Assembly (NCBI RefSeq): GCF_003999255.1
Contig: NZ_CP034791.1
Span: 701,001-765,000 of the forward strand
Origin: Caldicellulosiruptor changbaiensis
GTDB taxonomy: Bacteria > Bacillota > Thermoanaerobacteria > Caldicellulosiruptorales > Caldicellulosiruptoraceae
DNA length: 64,000 nucleotides
Direction of reading: 5' to 3'
Part shown: one piece after another, positions 6,824-17,276 of the stretch
Layout: each line of letters starts with the position of its first letter
Numbering within the stretch: position 1 is the first letter of the stretch
Program-made: the position numbers and the translations under genes
The notes under the pieces: model-generated
Seen by the model: only the letters and a program-made list of their open reading frames with translations
Told to the model about the DNA's origin: nothing
Database searches by the model: none

Positions 6824-7915
6824 ATGAGTGATGAGAGAAAACTTTACTGGCTTTGGCTTTATACAATAAAAGGAATAGGTCCCAAAAAGTTCCGGCAAAT
6901 AAAACAAGAGTTTGGAAGTTTAGAGGATGCGTATTTGAATAGGAGAGAATTTAATTTAGATGGCTTTTCTCAAACCATCACACAGCTAATTAGAAATTCT
7001 GATTTGAATGAGGCAGAAAAAGTCCTTGAATTTTGTATCAAGAATAGTATAAATATAATTCTTGAAGATGATGAATTTTACCCAACAGAGTTTAGAAACT
7101 TTGATCACTCACCTGTAATACTCTTTGCAAAAGGCAATGTAAACGTTCTAAAGGCTCAATATAAAATATCAATGGTTGGGACAAGAGAGCCAACATATTA
7201 TGGAAAAAGAGTTGCAAAAGATCTTGCAGGTTTGGTTGCACAGCAAAATATAGTTGTTGTAAGTGGTATGGCGCGTGGAATTGATACGTTTTGTCACATG
7301 GGAGCTTTGGAAAATGGCACCACAATTGCTGTTTTAGGCTGTGGTGTTGACATTGTCTATCCTAAGGAAAATTACAAGCTGTACAACCAGATTGTAGAAA
7401 AAGGATGTGTGATTTCTGAATTCTTGCCAAAGACGCTGCCAGATAGGATGAATTTTCCACAAAGAAACAGGATTGTTGCGATGCTTTCGCCTTGCTTGGT
7501 TGTGATTGAGGCAGCAGAAAAGAGTGGTACATTTTCAACTGTTGACTTTGCACTTGAGATGGGCAAAGAGGTTTTTGCTGTGCCAGGGAATATTCTTTCA
7601 CAAAAGAGTAGTGGTACAAACAGGCTAATAAAAGAAGGTGCAAGGATTGTATGTTCATATCAGGATTTTTTAGAGGATTTAAAGCAGATTTATAACCTTT
7701 ACCCAAGACAACTTAGTATATTTGATACTGAGGAAGAACTCTCTGAGGAAGAGAATACTATTTTAAAACTCTTAGATGCTATAGGAGAGGCTCATATTGA
7801 GAATTTGATTTCTTTGACAAACTGGTCAGCAGGAAAGGTTGCAAGTGTGATAACCTCGCTTGAGATAAAAGGCAAAGTTATAAGAGAAAGAGGAAATGTG
7901 ATTATTAAGATGTAA
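6824..7915 (+). CDS. dprA: DNA-processing protein DprA (Smf)
   Basis: DprA binds incoming single-stranded DNA and loads RecA during natural transformation. The 363-residue protein has an N-terminal helix-hairpin-helix/SAM-like part (TIKGIGPKKFRQI). The Rossmann-like core follows with VGTREPTYYG, VVSGMARGIDTFCHMGAL, AVLGCGVDIVYP, FPQRNRIVA and SGTFSTVDFAL. The C-terminal winged helix (around GEAHIENLISLTNW) is also complete. It starts a block (dprA, topA, trmFO, hslV, hslU, codY) in the same order as Bacillus subtilis. Confidence 0.93.
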   Translation: MSDERKLYWLWLYTIKGIGPKKFRQIKQEFGSLEDAYLNRREFNLDGFSQTITQLIRNSDLNEAEKVLEFCIKNSINIILEDDEFYPTEFRNFDHSPVILFAKGNVNVLKAQYKISMVGTREPTYYGKRVAKDLAGLVAQQNIVVVSGMARGIDTFCHMGALENGTTIAVLGCGVDIVYPKENYKLYNQIVEKGCVISEFLPKTLPDRMNFPQRNRIVAMLSPCLVVIEAAEKSGTFSTVDFALEMGKEVFAVPGNILSQKSSGTNRLIKEGARIVCSYQDFLEDLKQIYNLYPRQLSIFDTEEELSEEENTILKLLDAIGEAHIENLISLTNWSAGKVASVITSLEIKGKVIRERGNVIIKM

Positions 7916-7947
7916 AAAAATTCCACGATATAGGGGGTAAACACTCA

Positions 7948-10029
7948 TTGAAAAAGCTTGTCATAGTTGAGTCACCTGCAAAGGCAAAGACAATTGCAAA
8001 GTATCTTGGCAAAGAATTTATGGTAGAAGCCTCAATGGGACACATAAGAGACCTGCCAAAGAGTGATTTGGGTGTTGATATAGAAAACAACTTTGCACCA
8101 AAGTATATAAACATTCGCCGAAAGGCAGATGTGATAAACAGGCTCAAAAAATCCGCACAAGAAGCAGAAAAGGTGTACTTAGCCACAGACCCTGACAGGG
8201 AAGGTGAAGCAATTTCATGGCATTTGGCCATAATCTTAGGTCTTGACCAGAACGATAAGGTGAGGATCACTTTTAATGAGATAACAAAAAAGGCTGTGCA
8301 AGAGTCCCTGAAAAATGCAAGGCCTATTGACCAAAACCTTGTAAATGCCCAGCAGGCAAGAAGGGTACTTGATAGGCTTGTTGGGTATAAGCTCAGCCCT
8401 TTTTTGTGGGAAAAGGTAAAAGGCGGGCTTTCTGCAGGCCGTGTCCAGTCTGTTGCAACACGGCTTGTTGTTGAACGCGAAGAGGAGATAGAAAAATTCA
8501 AACCGGAAGAGTACTGGACTTTAGAGGCGGTATTCAAAAAAGATAATCAAGAGTTTAAGGCAAAGTTTTACGGTAGCAAAAAAGGTAAGCTTGAGCTTAA
8601 AAATCAAGAACAAGTAGATAAAATTATAAATCAAATCAAAGATAAAGACTTCAAAGTAACAAAACTCAAAATCTCTGAAAAGAAGAAAAACCCGCCCCCG
8701 CCTTTTATAACAAGTACTTTACAGCAGGAAGCATCAAGAAAGCTAAGATTTACACCTGCTAAAACCATGATGATTGCCCAGATGCTCTACGAAGGCGTTG
8801 AGATAAAAGGTGAGGGAAGCGTAGGTTTAATTACGTACATGAGAACAGACTCAACGAGGGTTGCTGAAGAGGCACAAGAGGCTGCAAGAAGAATAATTTT
8901 GCAGAGGTTTGGTAAAGAATATGTTCCTGAAAAACCAAGAGTGTACAAGACAAAAAAGGATGCTCAAGATGCGCATGAAGCGATAAGACCAACGTATATC
9001 GAAAAAGACCCGGAGAGCATAAAAGACTCTTTGACGCCTGACCAATACAGGCTGTACAAGCTCATCTATGACAGATTTTTAGCATCACAGATGGAAAGTA
9101 GCATATACGACTCTTTGTCAGCAGAGCTGGAAGTTGAAGGTTATGTTTTTAAACTCACAGGCTCAAAGCTAAAGTTTGCAGGATTTATGGAAGTATATGT
9201 TGAAGGAAAGGATACAGACGAAGAAGAGGAAGAAAATCAGCTTCCAGAGATTTTTGAGGGCGAGATGTTAAAGCCAATCAAGCTTGAGAAAAAGCAGCAC
9301 TTTACACAGCCGCCTTCGCGCTACACAGAAGCAACGCTTATAAAAGCATTAGAAGAAAAAGGAATAGGAAGACCAAGCACCTATGCTCCCACCATTCAGA
9401 CAATTTTAGAGCGAGGTTATGTTGTTAAAGAGGATCGCTTTTTAAAACCAACCGAGCTTGGAAAGGTTGTCACAAATATTTTAAAAGAGTACTTCAAGGA
9501 CATAATAGACATTGAGTTTACAGCAGAGCTGGAAGAAAATCTTGATAGAATAGAAGAAGGCAAAGCTGATTGGGTGGAGATTGTAAGAAAATTTTATCTG
9601 CCGCTTGAAAAAGAGCTTGAAACAGCTCGAAATACCATGCAGCAGATTAAGGTTGACGATGAGGAGACAGATGTTGTCTGTGAAAACTGTGGGAGAAAGA
9701 TGGTTATAAAGAAAGGACGATATGGTAAGTTTTTAGCATGCCCAGGCTATCCGGAATGCAAAAACACAAAGCCCTATTTTGACTATTTGGATGTTTTATG
9801 TCCGAAATGTGGTAAAAAACTTATTGAGAAAAAGTCAAAAAAGGGTAAGAAGTATTACACATGCGAAAGCTACCCTGAGTGTAACTTTATAGTATGGGAA
9901 AGGCCAGCCAAAAACTGTCCAAAATGCAATCAGTTGATGTTTGAAAAAGGCAAAAAGGGAAGCAAAAAACTTGTATGTTCAAATGAATCTTGTGGGTATG
10001 AAGAAAAGATAGTTGAAAAAGGTGAGTGA
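7948..10029 (+). CDS. topA: DNA topoisomerase I
   Basis: This type IA topoisomerase relaxes negative supercoils during replication and transcription. Its 693 residues start at TTG 7948 after AGGGGGT. Seen in order are the TOPRIM domain ([12 protein letters not shown] at the start, [13 protein letters not shown] near residue 80), the catalytic tyrosine Y297 in [17 protein letters not shown] in the distal core, and three C-terminal four-Cys zinc elements. Those zinc elements start at [16 protein letters not shown] and CPKCNQLM. The length and zinc-finger count are typical for Firmicutes. Confidence 0.96.
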   Translation: MKKLVIVESPAKAKTIAKYLGKEFMVEASMGHIRDLPKSDLGVDIENNFAPKYINIRRKADVINRLKKSAQEAEKVYLATDPDREGEAISWHLAIILGLDQNDKVRITFNEITKKAVQESLKNARPIDQNLVNAQQARRVLDRLVGYKLSPFLWEKVKGGLSAGRVQSVATRLVVEREEEIEKFKPEEYWTLEAVFKKDNQEFKAKFYGSKKGKLELKNQEQVDKIINQIKDKDFKVTKLKISEKKKNPPPPFITSTLQQEASRKLRFTPAKTMMIAQMLYEGVEIKGEGSVGLITYMRTDSTRVAEEAQEAARRIILQRFGKEYVPEKPRVYKTKKDAQDAHEAIRPTYIEKDPESIKDSLTPDQYRLYKLIYDRFLASQMESSIYDSLSAELEVEGYVFKLTGSKLKFAGFMEVYVEGKDTDEEEEENQLPEIFEGEMLKPIKLEKKQHFTQPPSRYTEATLIKALEEKGIGRPSTYAPTIQTILERGYVVKEDRFLKPTELGKVVTNILKEYFKDIIDIEFTAELEENLDRIEEGKADWVEIVRKFYLPLEKELETARNTMQQIKVDDEETDVVCENCGRKMVIKKGRYGKFLACPGYPECKNTKPYFDYLDVLCPKCGKKLIEKKSKKGKKYYTCESYPECNFIVWERPAKNCPKCNQLMFEKGKKGSKKLVCSNESCGYEEKIVEKGE

Positions 10030-10033
10030 AGAT

Positions 10034-11344
10034 ATGAGAATAACAGTAATCGGAGCTGGACTTGCAGGTGTCGAAGCTGCAAATGCCATCACTAAGTTTG
10101 GCATCAAAGTAAGACTATATGAAATGAAACCGAAGAAATTTTCACCTGCACACAAACAGGAAGGGTTTGCAGAGCTTGTTTGTAGCAATTCTCTAAAATC
10201 AAAGCTTTTGACAAACGCATCAGGGCTTTTAAAAGAGGAGATGAAACTCTTTGGTTCAATTGTGATGGAGGCAGCTTACAATACTCAAGTTGAGGCAGGT
10301 CAGGCTTTGGCAGTTGACAGGTACTTATTTTCTGAGTATATAACAAAGAAGATAAAACAAAATCCTCTAATTGAAGTTATACACGAAGAAGTAACAGAAG
10401 TCCCAAGAGACGAGGTTGTAGTTGTTAGCACAGGTCCTTTGACCACAGAAAGTCTTCTTGAGGATATATCAAAGCTTTGCAATAGCAAAAATCTCTATTT
10501 TTTTGATGCAGCAGCGCCAATAGTGCTTAAAGACTCTATTGACTTTTCGAAAGCTTTTTTTGCATCGCGTTACAACAAAGGTACAGATGATTATATAAAC
10601 TGTCCTATGACAAAAGAAGAGTATGAAAGGTTTTACTATGAACTTGTAAATGCTGAAGTCATCGAAGTAAAAGACTTTGAAAGAGATTTGTTGTTTGAAG
10701 GCTGTATGCCAATTGAAGAAATGGCAAGAAGAGGAATTGACACAATCAGATTTGGGCCGCTAAAGCCGGTTGGTATAATTGATCCAAAAACCGGTAAGAT
10801 ACCGTATGCAGTTGTGCAGCTTAGAAAAGATACTCAAGATGGAAGGCTTTATAACATGGTTGGGTTTCAGACAAGGCTCAAATGGGGTGAGCAAAAAAGG
10901 GTTTTCAGGCTCATTCCAGGCTTGGAAAATGCAGAGTTTGTAAGGTATGGTGTTATGCACAAAAACTCTTATATAAACTCACCACAGGTTCTAACAAAGT
11001 TTCTTTCGCTTAAGAAATATCCAAATATCTTCTTTGCAGGGCAGATAACAGGTGTGGAAGGATATTTAGAGTCTGCTGCAACTGGGATTGTGGCAGGGAT
11101 AAGCGCTGCAAGATATGTTCTTGGCAGAGCTCAAATTACTTTTCCTCCGAGTACCTGTATTGGTGCTCTAATTGAGTATATAACAACACCCAAAAAAGAT
11201 TTTCAGCCCATGAATGCAAACTATGGTATAATATCAATTGATGAGGAGATTGCAAGAATAAAAGACAAGGAAAAGAAAAAACTTTTGATTGCTGAAAAGT
11301 CTTTAAGTATATGTAGGGAGATAGCTAATCAGATTTTTGAATAA
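10034..11344 (+). CDS. trmFO: tRNA (uracil-54-C5) methyltransferase, folate/FAD-dependent
   Basis: TrmFO makes ribothymidine at position 54 of tRNA using methylene-tetrahydrofolate as carbon donor and FADH2. The 436-residue protein opens with the FAD-binding fold [12 protein letters not shown]. It carries [10 protein letters not shown] (one conserved Cys) and [13 protein letters not shown], and closes with a second FAD motif around [19 protein letters not shown] 10034 is chosen because a GGTGAG site precedes it and only four bases separate it from the topA stop. In Bacillus the recombinase gene codV lies between trmFO and hslV; here hslV follows directly after 23 bases. Confidence 0.95.
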   Translation: MRITVIGAGLAGVEAANAITKFGIKVRLYEMKPKKFSPAHKQEGFAELVCSNSLKSKLLTNASGLLKEEMKLFGSIVMEAAYNTQVEAGQALAVDRYLFSEYITKKIKQNPLIEVIHEEVTEVPRDEVVVVSTGPLTTESLLEDISKLCNSKNLYFFDAAAPIVLKDSIDFSKAFFASRYNKGTDDYINCPMTKEEYERFYYELVNAEVIEVKDFERDLLFEGCMPIEEMARRGIDTIRFGPLKPVGIIDPKTGKIPYAVVQLRKDTQDGRLYNMVGFQTRLKWGEQKRVFRLIPGLENAEFVRYGVMHKNSYINSPQVLTKFLSLKKYPNIFFAGQITGVEGYLESAATGIVAGISAARYVLGRAQITFPPSTCIGALIEYITTPKKDFQPMNANYGIISIDEEIARIKDKEKKKLLIAEKSLSICREIANQIFE

Positions 11345-11367
11345 TTTAAAATTTATGGAGGTTTGCT

Positions 11368-11898
11368 ATGTTTCATGCAACAACAATTGTGGCTGTGAAA
11401 AAAGGTGAAAAGGTTGCTATAGCTGGTGATGGCCAGGTCACATTTTCACAGAACATGATAATGAAACAGAATGCTAAAAAGGTGCGAAAGGTTTACAATG
11501 GCAAGGTTTTGGTTGGTTTTGCTGGGTCTGTTGCAGATGCAATAACCCTTTGTGAAAAGTTTGAAGAAAAGCTTGAACAAAATAGTGGTAATCTGCAAAA
11601 GAGCGTTGTTGAGCTTGCAAAAGAGTGGAGACAGGACAAAATTCTACGACGGCTTGAGGCGCTCATGATTGTTGCAAACTCTGAGCATTTGTTTGTAGTC
11701 TCTGGAAGTGGCGAGGTTGTTGAGCCTGATGACAACATTGCAGCAATTGGCTCTGGCGGGCCGTATGCACTGGCTGCAGCAAGGGCACTTGTTCAGAACA
11801 CTAACCTTGAGCCGGCTGAGATTGCTAAAAAAGCTTTAGAGATTGCAGCGTCTATTTGTATATACACAAATAACAATATTACAGTTTTAGAATTGTAG
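11368..11898 (+). CDS. hslV: HslV peptidase subunit of the HslUV (ClpQY) protease
   Basis: HslV forms a double hexamer proteolytic chamber fed by the HslU ATPase. The 176-residue protein starts [10 protein letters not shown]. Removal of MFHA would expose Thr5 as the N-terminal nucleophile, unlike the Ser-type CodW of Bacillus. GDGQVTF and GFAGSVADA are the usual family blocks, and [15 protein letters not shown] is near the end. A GGAGG ribosome site precedes the ATG. hslU follows after 11 bases. Confidence 0.95.
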   Translation: MFHATTIVAVKKGEKVAIAGDGQVTFSQNMIMKQNAKKVRKVYNGKVLVGFAGSVADAITLCEKFEEKLEQNSGNLQKSVVELAKEWRQDKILRRLEALMIVANSEHLFVVSGSGEVVEPDDNIAAIGSGGPYALAAARALVQNTNLEPAEIAKKALEIAASICIYTNNNITVLEL

Positions 11899-11909
11899 GT
11901 GATAATGAG

Positions 11910-13307
11910 ATGAATGAATTAACACCTCAAGAGATAGTAAGAGAACTTGACAAGTATATAGTTGGTCAAGAGAGGGCAAAAAGGTGTGTGGCCATTGCCC
12001 TGAGAAATAGGTACAGGCGTGCAAAGCTCCCAAAAGAGCTTCAAGATGAAATAACACCCAAGAATATTTTGATGGTGGGACCAACAGGTGTTGGTAAGAC
12101 AGAGATTGCAAGACGGCTTGCAAAGCTTGTAAATGCTCCCTTTGTAAAGGTTGAGGCAACTAAATTCACCGAAGTTGGATATGTTGGAAGAGATGTTGAT
12201 TCAATGGTTCGAGACCTTGTGGAAAATGCGATTTCTCTTGTCAAGAGCGAGTACATGGAGAAGATGAAGGAAAGAGCAAAGGCACTTGTTGAAGATAGAA
12301 TTCTGGAGATATTAGTCCCTGAACCTCATGCGAGAAAGGCAGGGTTTAAAAATCCTTTTGAGGCGCTTTTTGGTGCTCCATCGCAAGAACCCGAACAGAC
12401 TTACCAGACAACAGATGACTATATCAGAACACAAAGAGAAATTTTAAGAGAAAAGCTTAGGTCTGGTGAGCTTGAGGACAAGGTAATAGAGGTTGAGGTA
12501 GAGGACACTGTAAAACCTCCATTTGAGATGATAATGGGCACAATCTCTGATGAGATGGGAATATCGTTTCAGGATGTGTTTGGGTCTCTGTTTCCTAAAA
12601 AGAAAAAAAAGAAGAAGATGACAATAAGAGAAGCGCGAGAGGTTTTGGAGCAAGAAGAGTACAATAAACTGATTGACATGGATGAGGTTATAAAAGAAGC
12701 AATCCATCGTGCAGAACAGCATGGAATAATATTTATTGATGAGATTGACAAGATAGCTGGCAGGGGTTCAGGTGTAGGTCCGGATGTGTCAAGAGAAGGT
12801 GTGCAAAGAGACATCTTACCTATTGTTGAGGGTAGCACTGTCATGACAAAGTACGGGCCTGTCAAGACAGACCATATTTTGTTTATTGCAGCAGGAGCTT
12901 TTCATGTTGCAAAGGTCTCGGATTTAATACCAGAGTTGCAGGGAAGGTTTCCTGTTGTTGTTGAGCTACATCCTTTGACGGAAGAGGACTTTAAAAAGAT
13001 TTTGACACAGCCAAAAAATGCTATTACAAAACAGTATATTGAGCTTATGAAGACAGAGGGTGTGAACATCACGTTTACTGATGATGCAATAGAGGCTATT
13101 GCAAAGGTTGCTGTGAAGATAAATGAGCAAAGTGAAAATATTGGTGCGCGAAGACTTCATACTGTTGTTGAGAAGATAATGGAGGATATATCGTTTGAGT
13201 ATGCGAATGTCGAAAAGCCAATTGATGTTGTGATTGACAAAGACTATGTATATTCTAAGGTTTCAGACATGATAAAGGACAAGGACCTGAATAGATTTAT
13301 CATCTAA
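11910..13307 (+). CDS. hslU: HslU (ClpY) AAA+ unfoldase of the HslUV protease
   Basis: HslU unfolds substrates with ATP and passes them into HslV. The 465-residue protein has Walker [14 protein letters not shown] near residue 60, the pore motif [12 protein letters not shown], and an inserted I-domain of about 130 residues. That insert carries a run of lysines (KKKKKKK near residue 230). Walker B is [11 protein letters not shown], the sensor region is [11 protein letters not shown], and the conserved C-terminal tail ends RFII, which docks into HslV. It is in an operon with hslV and codY. Confidence 0.96.
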   Translation: MNELTPQEIVRELDKYIVGQERAKRCVAIALRNRYRRAKLPKELQDEITPKNILMVGPTGVGKTEIARRLAKLVNAPFVKVEATKFTEVGYVGRDVDSMVRDLVENAISLVKSEYMEKMKERAKALVEDRILEILVPEPHARKAGFKNPFEALFGAPSQEPEQTYQTTDDYIRTQREILREKLRSGELEDKVIEVEVEDTVKPPFEMIMGTISDEMGISFQDVFGSLFPKKKKKKKMTIREAREVLEQEEYNKLIDMDEVIKEAIHRAEQHGIIFIDEIDKIAGRGSGVGPDVSREGVQRDILPIVEGSTVMTKYGPVKTDHILFIAAGAFHVAKVSDLIPELQGRFPVVVELHPLTEEDFKKILTQPKNAITKQYIELMKTEGVNITFTDDAIEAIAKVAVKINEQSENIGARRLHTVVEKIMEDISFEYANVEKPIDVVIDKDYVYSKVSDMIKDKDLNRFII

Positions 13308-13351
13308 AGTTCTTTACTTTTTAGCAACTTGTGAAGGGAGCAAAAATATTC

Positions 13352-14146
13352 ATGCAGCAAAGTCTTCTCGAAAAGGTCAGAAAGATAAACAGGATTGTTC
13401 AAAGCAAAGAAAAAGAAATTCTGGATTTTCAAAAGCTCTGCTGTGTTTTAGGTGATGTCACAGATTCAAGTGTATTTTTCATTGACGCAAATGGTAAAGT
13501 GTTTAGCAAGTATCTTATGCCATTTGTAAATGTTGATCTAAAACTTTCTGAAAACGAAAGGCTAAGTTCAGAGATTCAAAAGTTTTTGTGGTCATTTGTT
13601 GACACAAGGGTAAATTTAACACTTTCTGAAATAGCAAGGGTTGTCGAGATTGAAAGTACAAAGGTTGATATAAAAGATGTGGTTTGCGCAATAATACCTA
13701 TAATAGGTGGCACAAGGCGATTTGGGACAGTATTTTCTCTTAAAAGCTATGCTAATTTTACAGAAGATGATGTAATTCTTTTAGAGTATGTTGCTACTAT
13801 TATTGGGTTTGACCTTTTGAACTTGACAAAAGAAGAGGATGAAGAAGAAAAGAAGAAAAGAGAAATGATAAGATCTGCAATTGACACACTTTCAATTTCA
13901 GAACTTGAAGCTCTAATTCACATATTTGAGGAGCTGAAGACAAACGAAGGGCTTTTGGTGGCAAGTAAGATAGCAGATAAGGTAGGAATTACAAGATCTG
14001 TAATTGTAAATGCCCTCAGAAAGTTTGAAAGTGCAGGACTTATTGAAACAAGGTCTTTGGGACTAAAAGGCACTTATATTAAGGTGTTAAATGACATGGT
14101 AAGAAGTGAGATTGAAAAGTATAAGGATAAACTAAAGGTAAAGTGA
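13352..14146 (+). CDS. codY: Global transcriptional regulator CodY
   Basis: CodY represses stationary-phase, amino-acid and often motility genes when GTP and branched-chain amino acids are plentiful. The 264-residue protein has the N-terminal GAF-type sensor domain (about residues 1-155) and a C-terminal winged helix with SKIADKVGITRSVIVNALRK. Family length is about 260, supporting ATG 13352; an in-frame GTG at 13331 lacks a ribosome site. It ends the dprA-codY block, and a terminator separates it from the flagellar operon. In Bacillus CodY represses that operon, so the adjacency may be functional. Confidence 0.93.
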   Translation: MQQSLLEKVRKINRIVQSKEKEILDFQKLCCVLGDVTDSSVFFIDANGKVFSKYLMPFVNVDLKLSENERLSSEIQKFLWSFVDTRVNLTLSEIARVVEIESTKVDIKDVVCAIIPIIGGTRRFGTVFSLKSYANFTEDDVILLEYVATIIGFDLLNLTKEEDEEEKKKREMIRSAIDTLSISELEALIHIFEELKTNEGLLVASKIADKVGITRSVIVNALRKFESAGLIETRSLGLKGTYIKVLNDMVRSEIEKYKDKLKVK

Positions 14147-14179
14147 TTTTGACAGAGGCCGTAGATTTCAAGGGGTTAA

Positions 14180-14220
14180 AGAGGATAGTAGGGTAAAAAC
14201 CTGCTATCCTCTTGTCTTTT
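14180..14220 (+). terminator. Rho-independent terminator after codY
   Basis: A 9-bp perfect stem AGAGGATAG/CTATCCTCT (14180-14188 with 14204-14212) has further GG/CC pairing in the loop and is followed by TTGTCTTTTTT. It separates codY from the flagellar operon. Confidence 0.85.
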
Positions 14221-14237
14221 TTAATCTTGTTCTGACA

Positions 14238-14266
14238 TTGCCTTAAAAAATTTTGTATGGTATTTT
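14238..14266 (+). promoter_or_regulatory. Possible promoter of the flagellar operon
   Basis: TTGCCT (14238-14243), a 17-base spacer and TATTTT (14261-14266) lie 61 bases before flgB. An alternative -10, TGTAAAAT ending at 14286, has no good -35. No sigma-28 type sequence was seen. The region between the codY terminator and flgB must contain the operon's start. Confidence 0.35.
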
Positions 14267-14327
14267 TATCAAAAATTTTGTAAAATAGAATAAAAGATTG
14301 TCGAGAAATAGAAGGAGAAAGAAAAAA

Positions 14328-14741
14328 ATGATTAATATGTTTGACAAGATAGACTTTTATAAAAAAGCTTTGGATTATGCGTGGAAAAGGAACGAAGTTA
14401 TCTCAAACAATATTGCCAATGCCGACACCCCCGGATATAAAGCTAAGGATTTAAATTTCAAAGCGTTTTTGCAAGCATATTTAAATGACCAAAATAACTT
14501 GGAGCTCATAACAACAGACAAAAGACATATAAAAGCAGAGCAAAGTTCTGGTACCAGTACTAAAGATAGGGCGATTGAGATTTTAGACAGTAGCTTTCAG
14601 ATGAGACTTGATGGAAATACAGTCGACATTGAGCAAGAGATGGGAAAACTTTTGCAAAACTCTCTGTACTTTGACGGTGTAAGCCTTCAGCTTTCCAGAG
14701 AGATAAACAAATGGAAAACAGTTATAAAAGAAGGTAGGTGA
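14328..14741 (+). CDS. flgB: Flagellar proximal rod protein FlgB
   Basis: FlgB forms part of the proximal rod of the basal body and is exported by the flagellar type III system. The 137-residue protein has the rod-protein N-terminal signature RNEVISNNIANADTPGYK and the matching amphipathic C-terminus. ATG 14328 is preceded by AAGGAG with normal spacing; an upstream in-frame start would add a highly basic, unlike-family extension. It is the first gene of the flagellar operon. Confidence 0.93.
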   Translation: MINMFDKIDFYKKALDYAWKRNEVISNNIANADTPGYKAKDLNFKAFLQAYLNDQNNLELITTDKRHIKAEQSSGTSTKDRAIEILDSSFQMRLDGNTVDIEQEMGKLLQNSLYFDGVSLQLSREINKWKTVIKEGR

Positions 14742-14750
14742 GATTAAAAA

Positions 14751-15191
14751 ATGGGAATGTTCGATGCTATAAATATCTCGGCCTCAGCTTTGCATGCCCA
14801 AAGAGTAAGAATGGATGTAATTGCCCAGAACATTGCAAATGCTAACACAACGCGCACGGAAGATGGCACTCCTTACAGGAGGAAGATTGTTGTGTTTGAA
14901 GAAAGAAAACGAAGTTTTGGTGATATATTGAATGAGAAATTAAATGCAAGCAGTGATACATACGCTGGTGTTAGAGTAAAAGCAATTATTGAAGATACAA
15001 GCCCGTTTAAAAAGGTCTATGACCCCACTCATCCAGATAGCGACCAAAATGGCTATGTGAACTACCCTAATGTTGACATTGTTACTGAAATGGTCAATAT
15101 GATTGAGGCCTCTCGCGCATATGAAGCAAATGTCACTGCTATGAATATTACGAAATCTATGATAACAAGGATATTTGAGATAGGAAAGTAA
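14751..15191 (+). CDS. flgC: Flagellar proximal rod protein FlgC
   Basis: The 146-residue rod protein has the ISASALHAQRVRMDVIAQNIANANTT signature (key residues SA, QNIANA) at its start. The paired C-terminal motif VDIVTEMVNMIEASRAYEANVTAMN is at its end. It assembles with FlgB and FliE between the MS ring and the distal rod. It starts 9 bases after flgB. Confidence 0.95.
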   Translation: MGMFDAINISASALHAQRVRMDVIAQNIANANTTRTEDGTPYRRKIVVFEERKRSFGDILNEKLNASSDTYAGVRVKAIIEDTSPFKKVYDPTHPDSDQNGYVNYPNVDIVTEMVNMIEASRAYEANVTAMNITKSMITRIFEIGK

Positions 15192-15237
15192 AGGTAGAAA
15201 GGCTTGGTAATTAATTAAAAGGAGGGTATTAATTAAA

Positions 15238-15546
15238 ATGATAGGAAGTATTAATTTTGATAGTATATCAAAACTTTTTGAAAAGCAATTTTCAGATGTA
15301 GGTAAAAATGAAAAATCAAACTCTTCCACATCGTTTATAGACTTTCTTTACAAAGCGTTAGAAGGCGTTGATAATCTTCAAAAAGAAGCAGATTATCAAA
15401 ATCAGCTCTTTACTCTTGGTCTTACGTCAAATCCCCAAGATGCAATTGTTGCGTCTGAAAAGGCGTCAATGGCACTGCAGCTTACTTTACAGATTCGAAA
15501 CAAGATTTTAGATGCTTACAATGAGATTATGCGTATGCAGGTGTAG
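15238..15546 (+). CDS. fliE: Flagellar hook-basal body protein FliE
   Basis: FliE links the FliF ring to the rod. The protein is 102 residues, the usual length. Its C-terminal half carries the family pattern, with SNPQDAIVASEKASMALQLTLQIRNKILDAYNEI as an amphipathic helix. A strong AAGGAGGG site precedes the ATG. Confidence 0.93.
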   Translation: MIGSINFDSISKLFEKQFSDVGKNEKSNSSTSFIDFLYKALEGVDNLQKEADYQNQLFTLGLTSNPQDAIVASEKASMALQLTLQIRNKILDAYNEIMRMQV

Positions 15547-15579
15547 CTGTGTGCATATCTTTGCGGGGAGGTATTGTAG

Positions 15580-17268
15580 TTGCCTCAATTTTTAAATGAT
15601 TTTTTAAAGAGTATAAAAGAGAGGTTAGACAAACTTTCTAAATCGCAGAAAATAATGCTTATTGTATCATCTTCTATAATCATATTATCGGTAATAATTG
15701 CTCTTTACGTTACTACACGACCTCATTATGTAGTTCTTTTTTCAGGCCTTGACCCAAAGGATGCAGCGCAGATACAACAAACTCTTCTTGAGCAAAAGAT
15801 TGATTCAAAGGTGACAAATGGTGGTACAACTATTTTAGTAAAAGATACTGATATTGATAAAGCTAAAATGGCAGCAGCACTTTCTGGTTATCCTAAAAGT
15901 AGTGAGATTACATTTGAAGATGCTCTAAAGCTTTCAAGCTCAATGACAGCGACAGAGTCGGACAAGAGGAGAACGTTTATAAAACTAAAAGAGAGCGAAA
16001 TTCAAAGGGCTTTAAAGGAGATGACTGATTACATAGACGATGCAGTTGTGAACTTGAGTGTGCCTGAAGACTATACATTTGCCTTAAAGGATGAGACTAC
16101 AAAACCCACTGCAAGTGTGAAACTCACACTCAAAAAAAGTTTGTCAAGCGACCAGATAGAAGGCATTCAAAGATTTGTTGCTGCATCGGTAGAAGGACTT
16201 TTACCTGAGAATGTGGTAATAATTGATAATAAAGGAAATTACCTTTCTGATAACTCATTTGATGGTAGCGAAGGAATTTCAAGCAAACAACTCCAGATAA
16301 AGATTGCAACCAAGAATGAAATAGAAAGAAAGGTAAAAGAACTTCTTGGAAACTATGTAAGCTCACCTGAGGATGTAAAGGTTTCCGTAAATTTAGATAT
16401 GAATTTTGATATGCAAAAGGTAAGCGAAACAAAGTATAGCCCTGTTTTAGAGGACAGTGGGATAGTTGTCTCAAGAAAGACAACTAAGGAAGAGGCACAA
16501 AGTACGAATGCAGGGGCAAGTGGTATACCAGGTACTGATACAAACCCCACTCAAAATAATCCCCAATACCCACTTGGCAGTCAAGGTGGGCAGTCTTCAT
16601 ATTCAAAGACTGATGAGACAGTAAATTACCAAAATAATGAAAAAAAGATTGAGACAATTAAAGCACCTGGTACAATCAACTATGACAAGTCATCAATTGC
16701 AGTTGTGCTCTATAGATATGTTACTTACAGACAGGAAGACTATGAAAAGACTAATCAGGCGAAAACAATGAGCTGGGATGAGTTTAAGCTTCAAAACCAG
16801 AACAACAAAAGGTCATTTTTAACAGACCAAAAAGAGGTTGAGAATATTGTAAACCTTGTAAAAAGCGCAACAGGGATTCAAAATGTCACAGTTGAAGGAT
16901 ATGAAATTCCAACATTTGTTGACAAACCACAAAGGCAGATTCCACTTGATTATATCTATGTTGCGTTTGCATTTTTACTTTTGATGGCGTTTGCTATTAG
17001 TCTTTTGATAAAATCTCTCAAGGTCAAGCCTGCAAAACAGGTTGAACTTGCAGGGGTGGGTGGAGTAAGTATACCTTCAGAGCAAGAGAAGGTTGAAGAG
17101 ATTTTACAAGAGGCACAGAAGAAGAAAGAAGAGCAGCCAATTGAAGAGATAAATATAGAGGAATTTGGTGTAAGCCAATATGAAAAGCAGATAGATAAGC
17201 TTCTTCGCGAAAAGCCGGAGGTTGTTGCTCAGCTTCTTAGAAACTGGCTTAATGAAGATTGGGAGTGA
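15580..17268 (+). CDS. fliF: Flagellar MS-ring protein FliF
   Basis: FliF forms the membrane MS ring that houses the export gate and carries the switch. The 562-residue protein starts at TTG 15580 (GGGGAGG site). It has a first transmembrane helix (IMLIVSSSIIILSVIIALYV), the ring-building YscJ/FliF domain with VLFSGLDPKDAAQI, and a low-complexity Ser/Gly/Pro/Asn-rich linker around residues 305-345. A second helix (YIYVAFAFLLLMAFAISLL) comes before a cytoplasmic tail that would bind FliG. Confidence 0.95.
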   Translation: MPQFLNDFLKSIKERLDKLSKSQKIMLIVSSSIIILSVIIALYVTTRPHYVVLFSGLDPKDAAQIQQTLLEQKIDSKVTNGGTTILVKDTDIDKAKMAAALSGYPKSSEITFEDALKLSSSMTATESDKRRTFIKLKESEIQRALKEMTDYIDDAVVNLSVPEDYTFALKDETTKPTASVKLTLKKSLSSDQIEGIQRFVAASVEGLLPENVVIIDNKGNYLSDNSFDGSEGISSKQLQIKIATKNEIERKVKELLGNYVSSPEDVKVSVNLDMNFDMQKVSETKYSPVLEDSGIVVSRKTTKEEAQSTNAGASGIPGTDTNPTQNNPQYPLGSQGGQSSYSKTDETVNYQNNEKKIETIKAPGTINYDKSSIAVVLYRYVTYRQEDYEKTNQAKTMSWDEFKLQNQNNKRSFLTDQKEVENIVNLVKSATGIQNVTVEGYEIPTFVDKPQRQIPLDYIYVAFAFLLLMAFAISLLIKSLKVKPAKQVELAGVGGVSIPSEQEKVEEILQEAQKKKEEQPIEEINIEEFGVSQYEKQIDKLLREKPEVVAQLLRNWLNEDWE

Positions 17269-17276
17269 TATAAAAG

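Noticed and set aside
13331-13351. Longer CodY start at GTG 13331
   Set aside because: No ribosome site precedes it, and the resulting protein exceeds the family's usual length.
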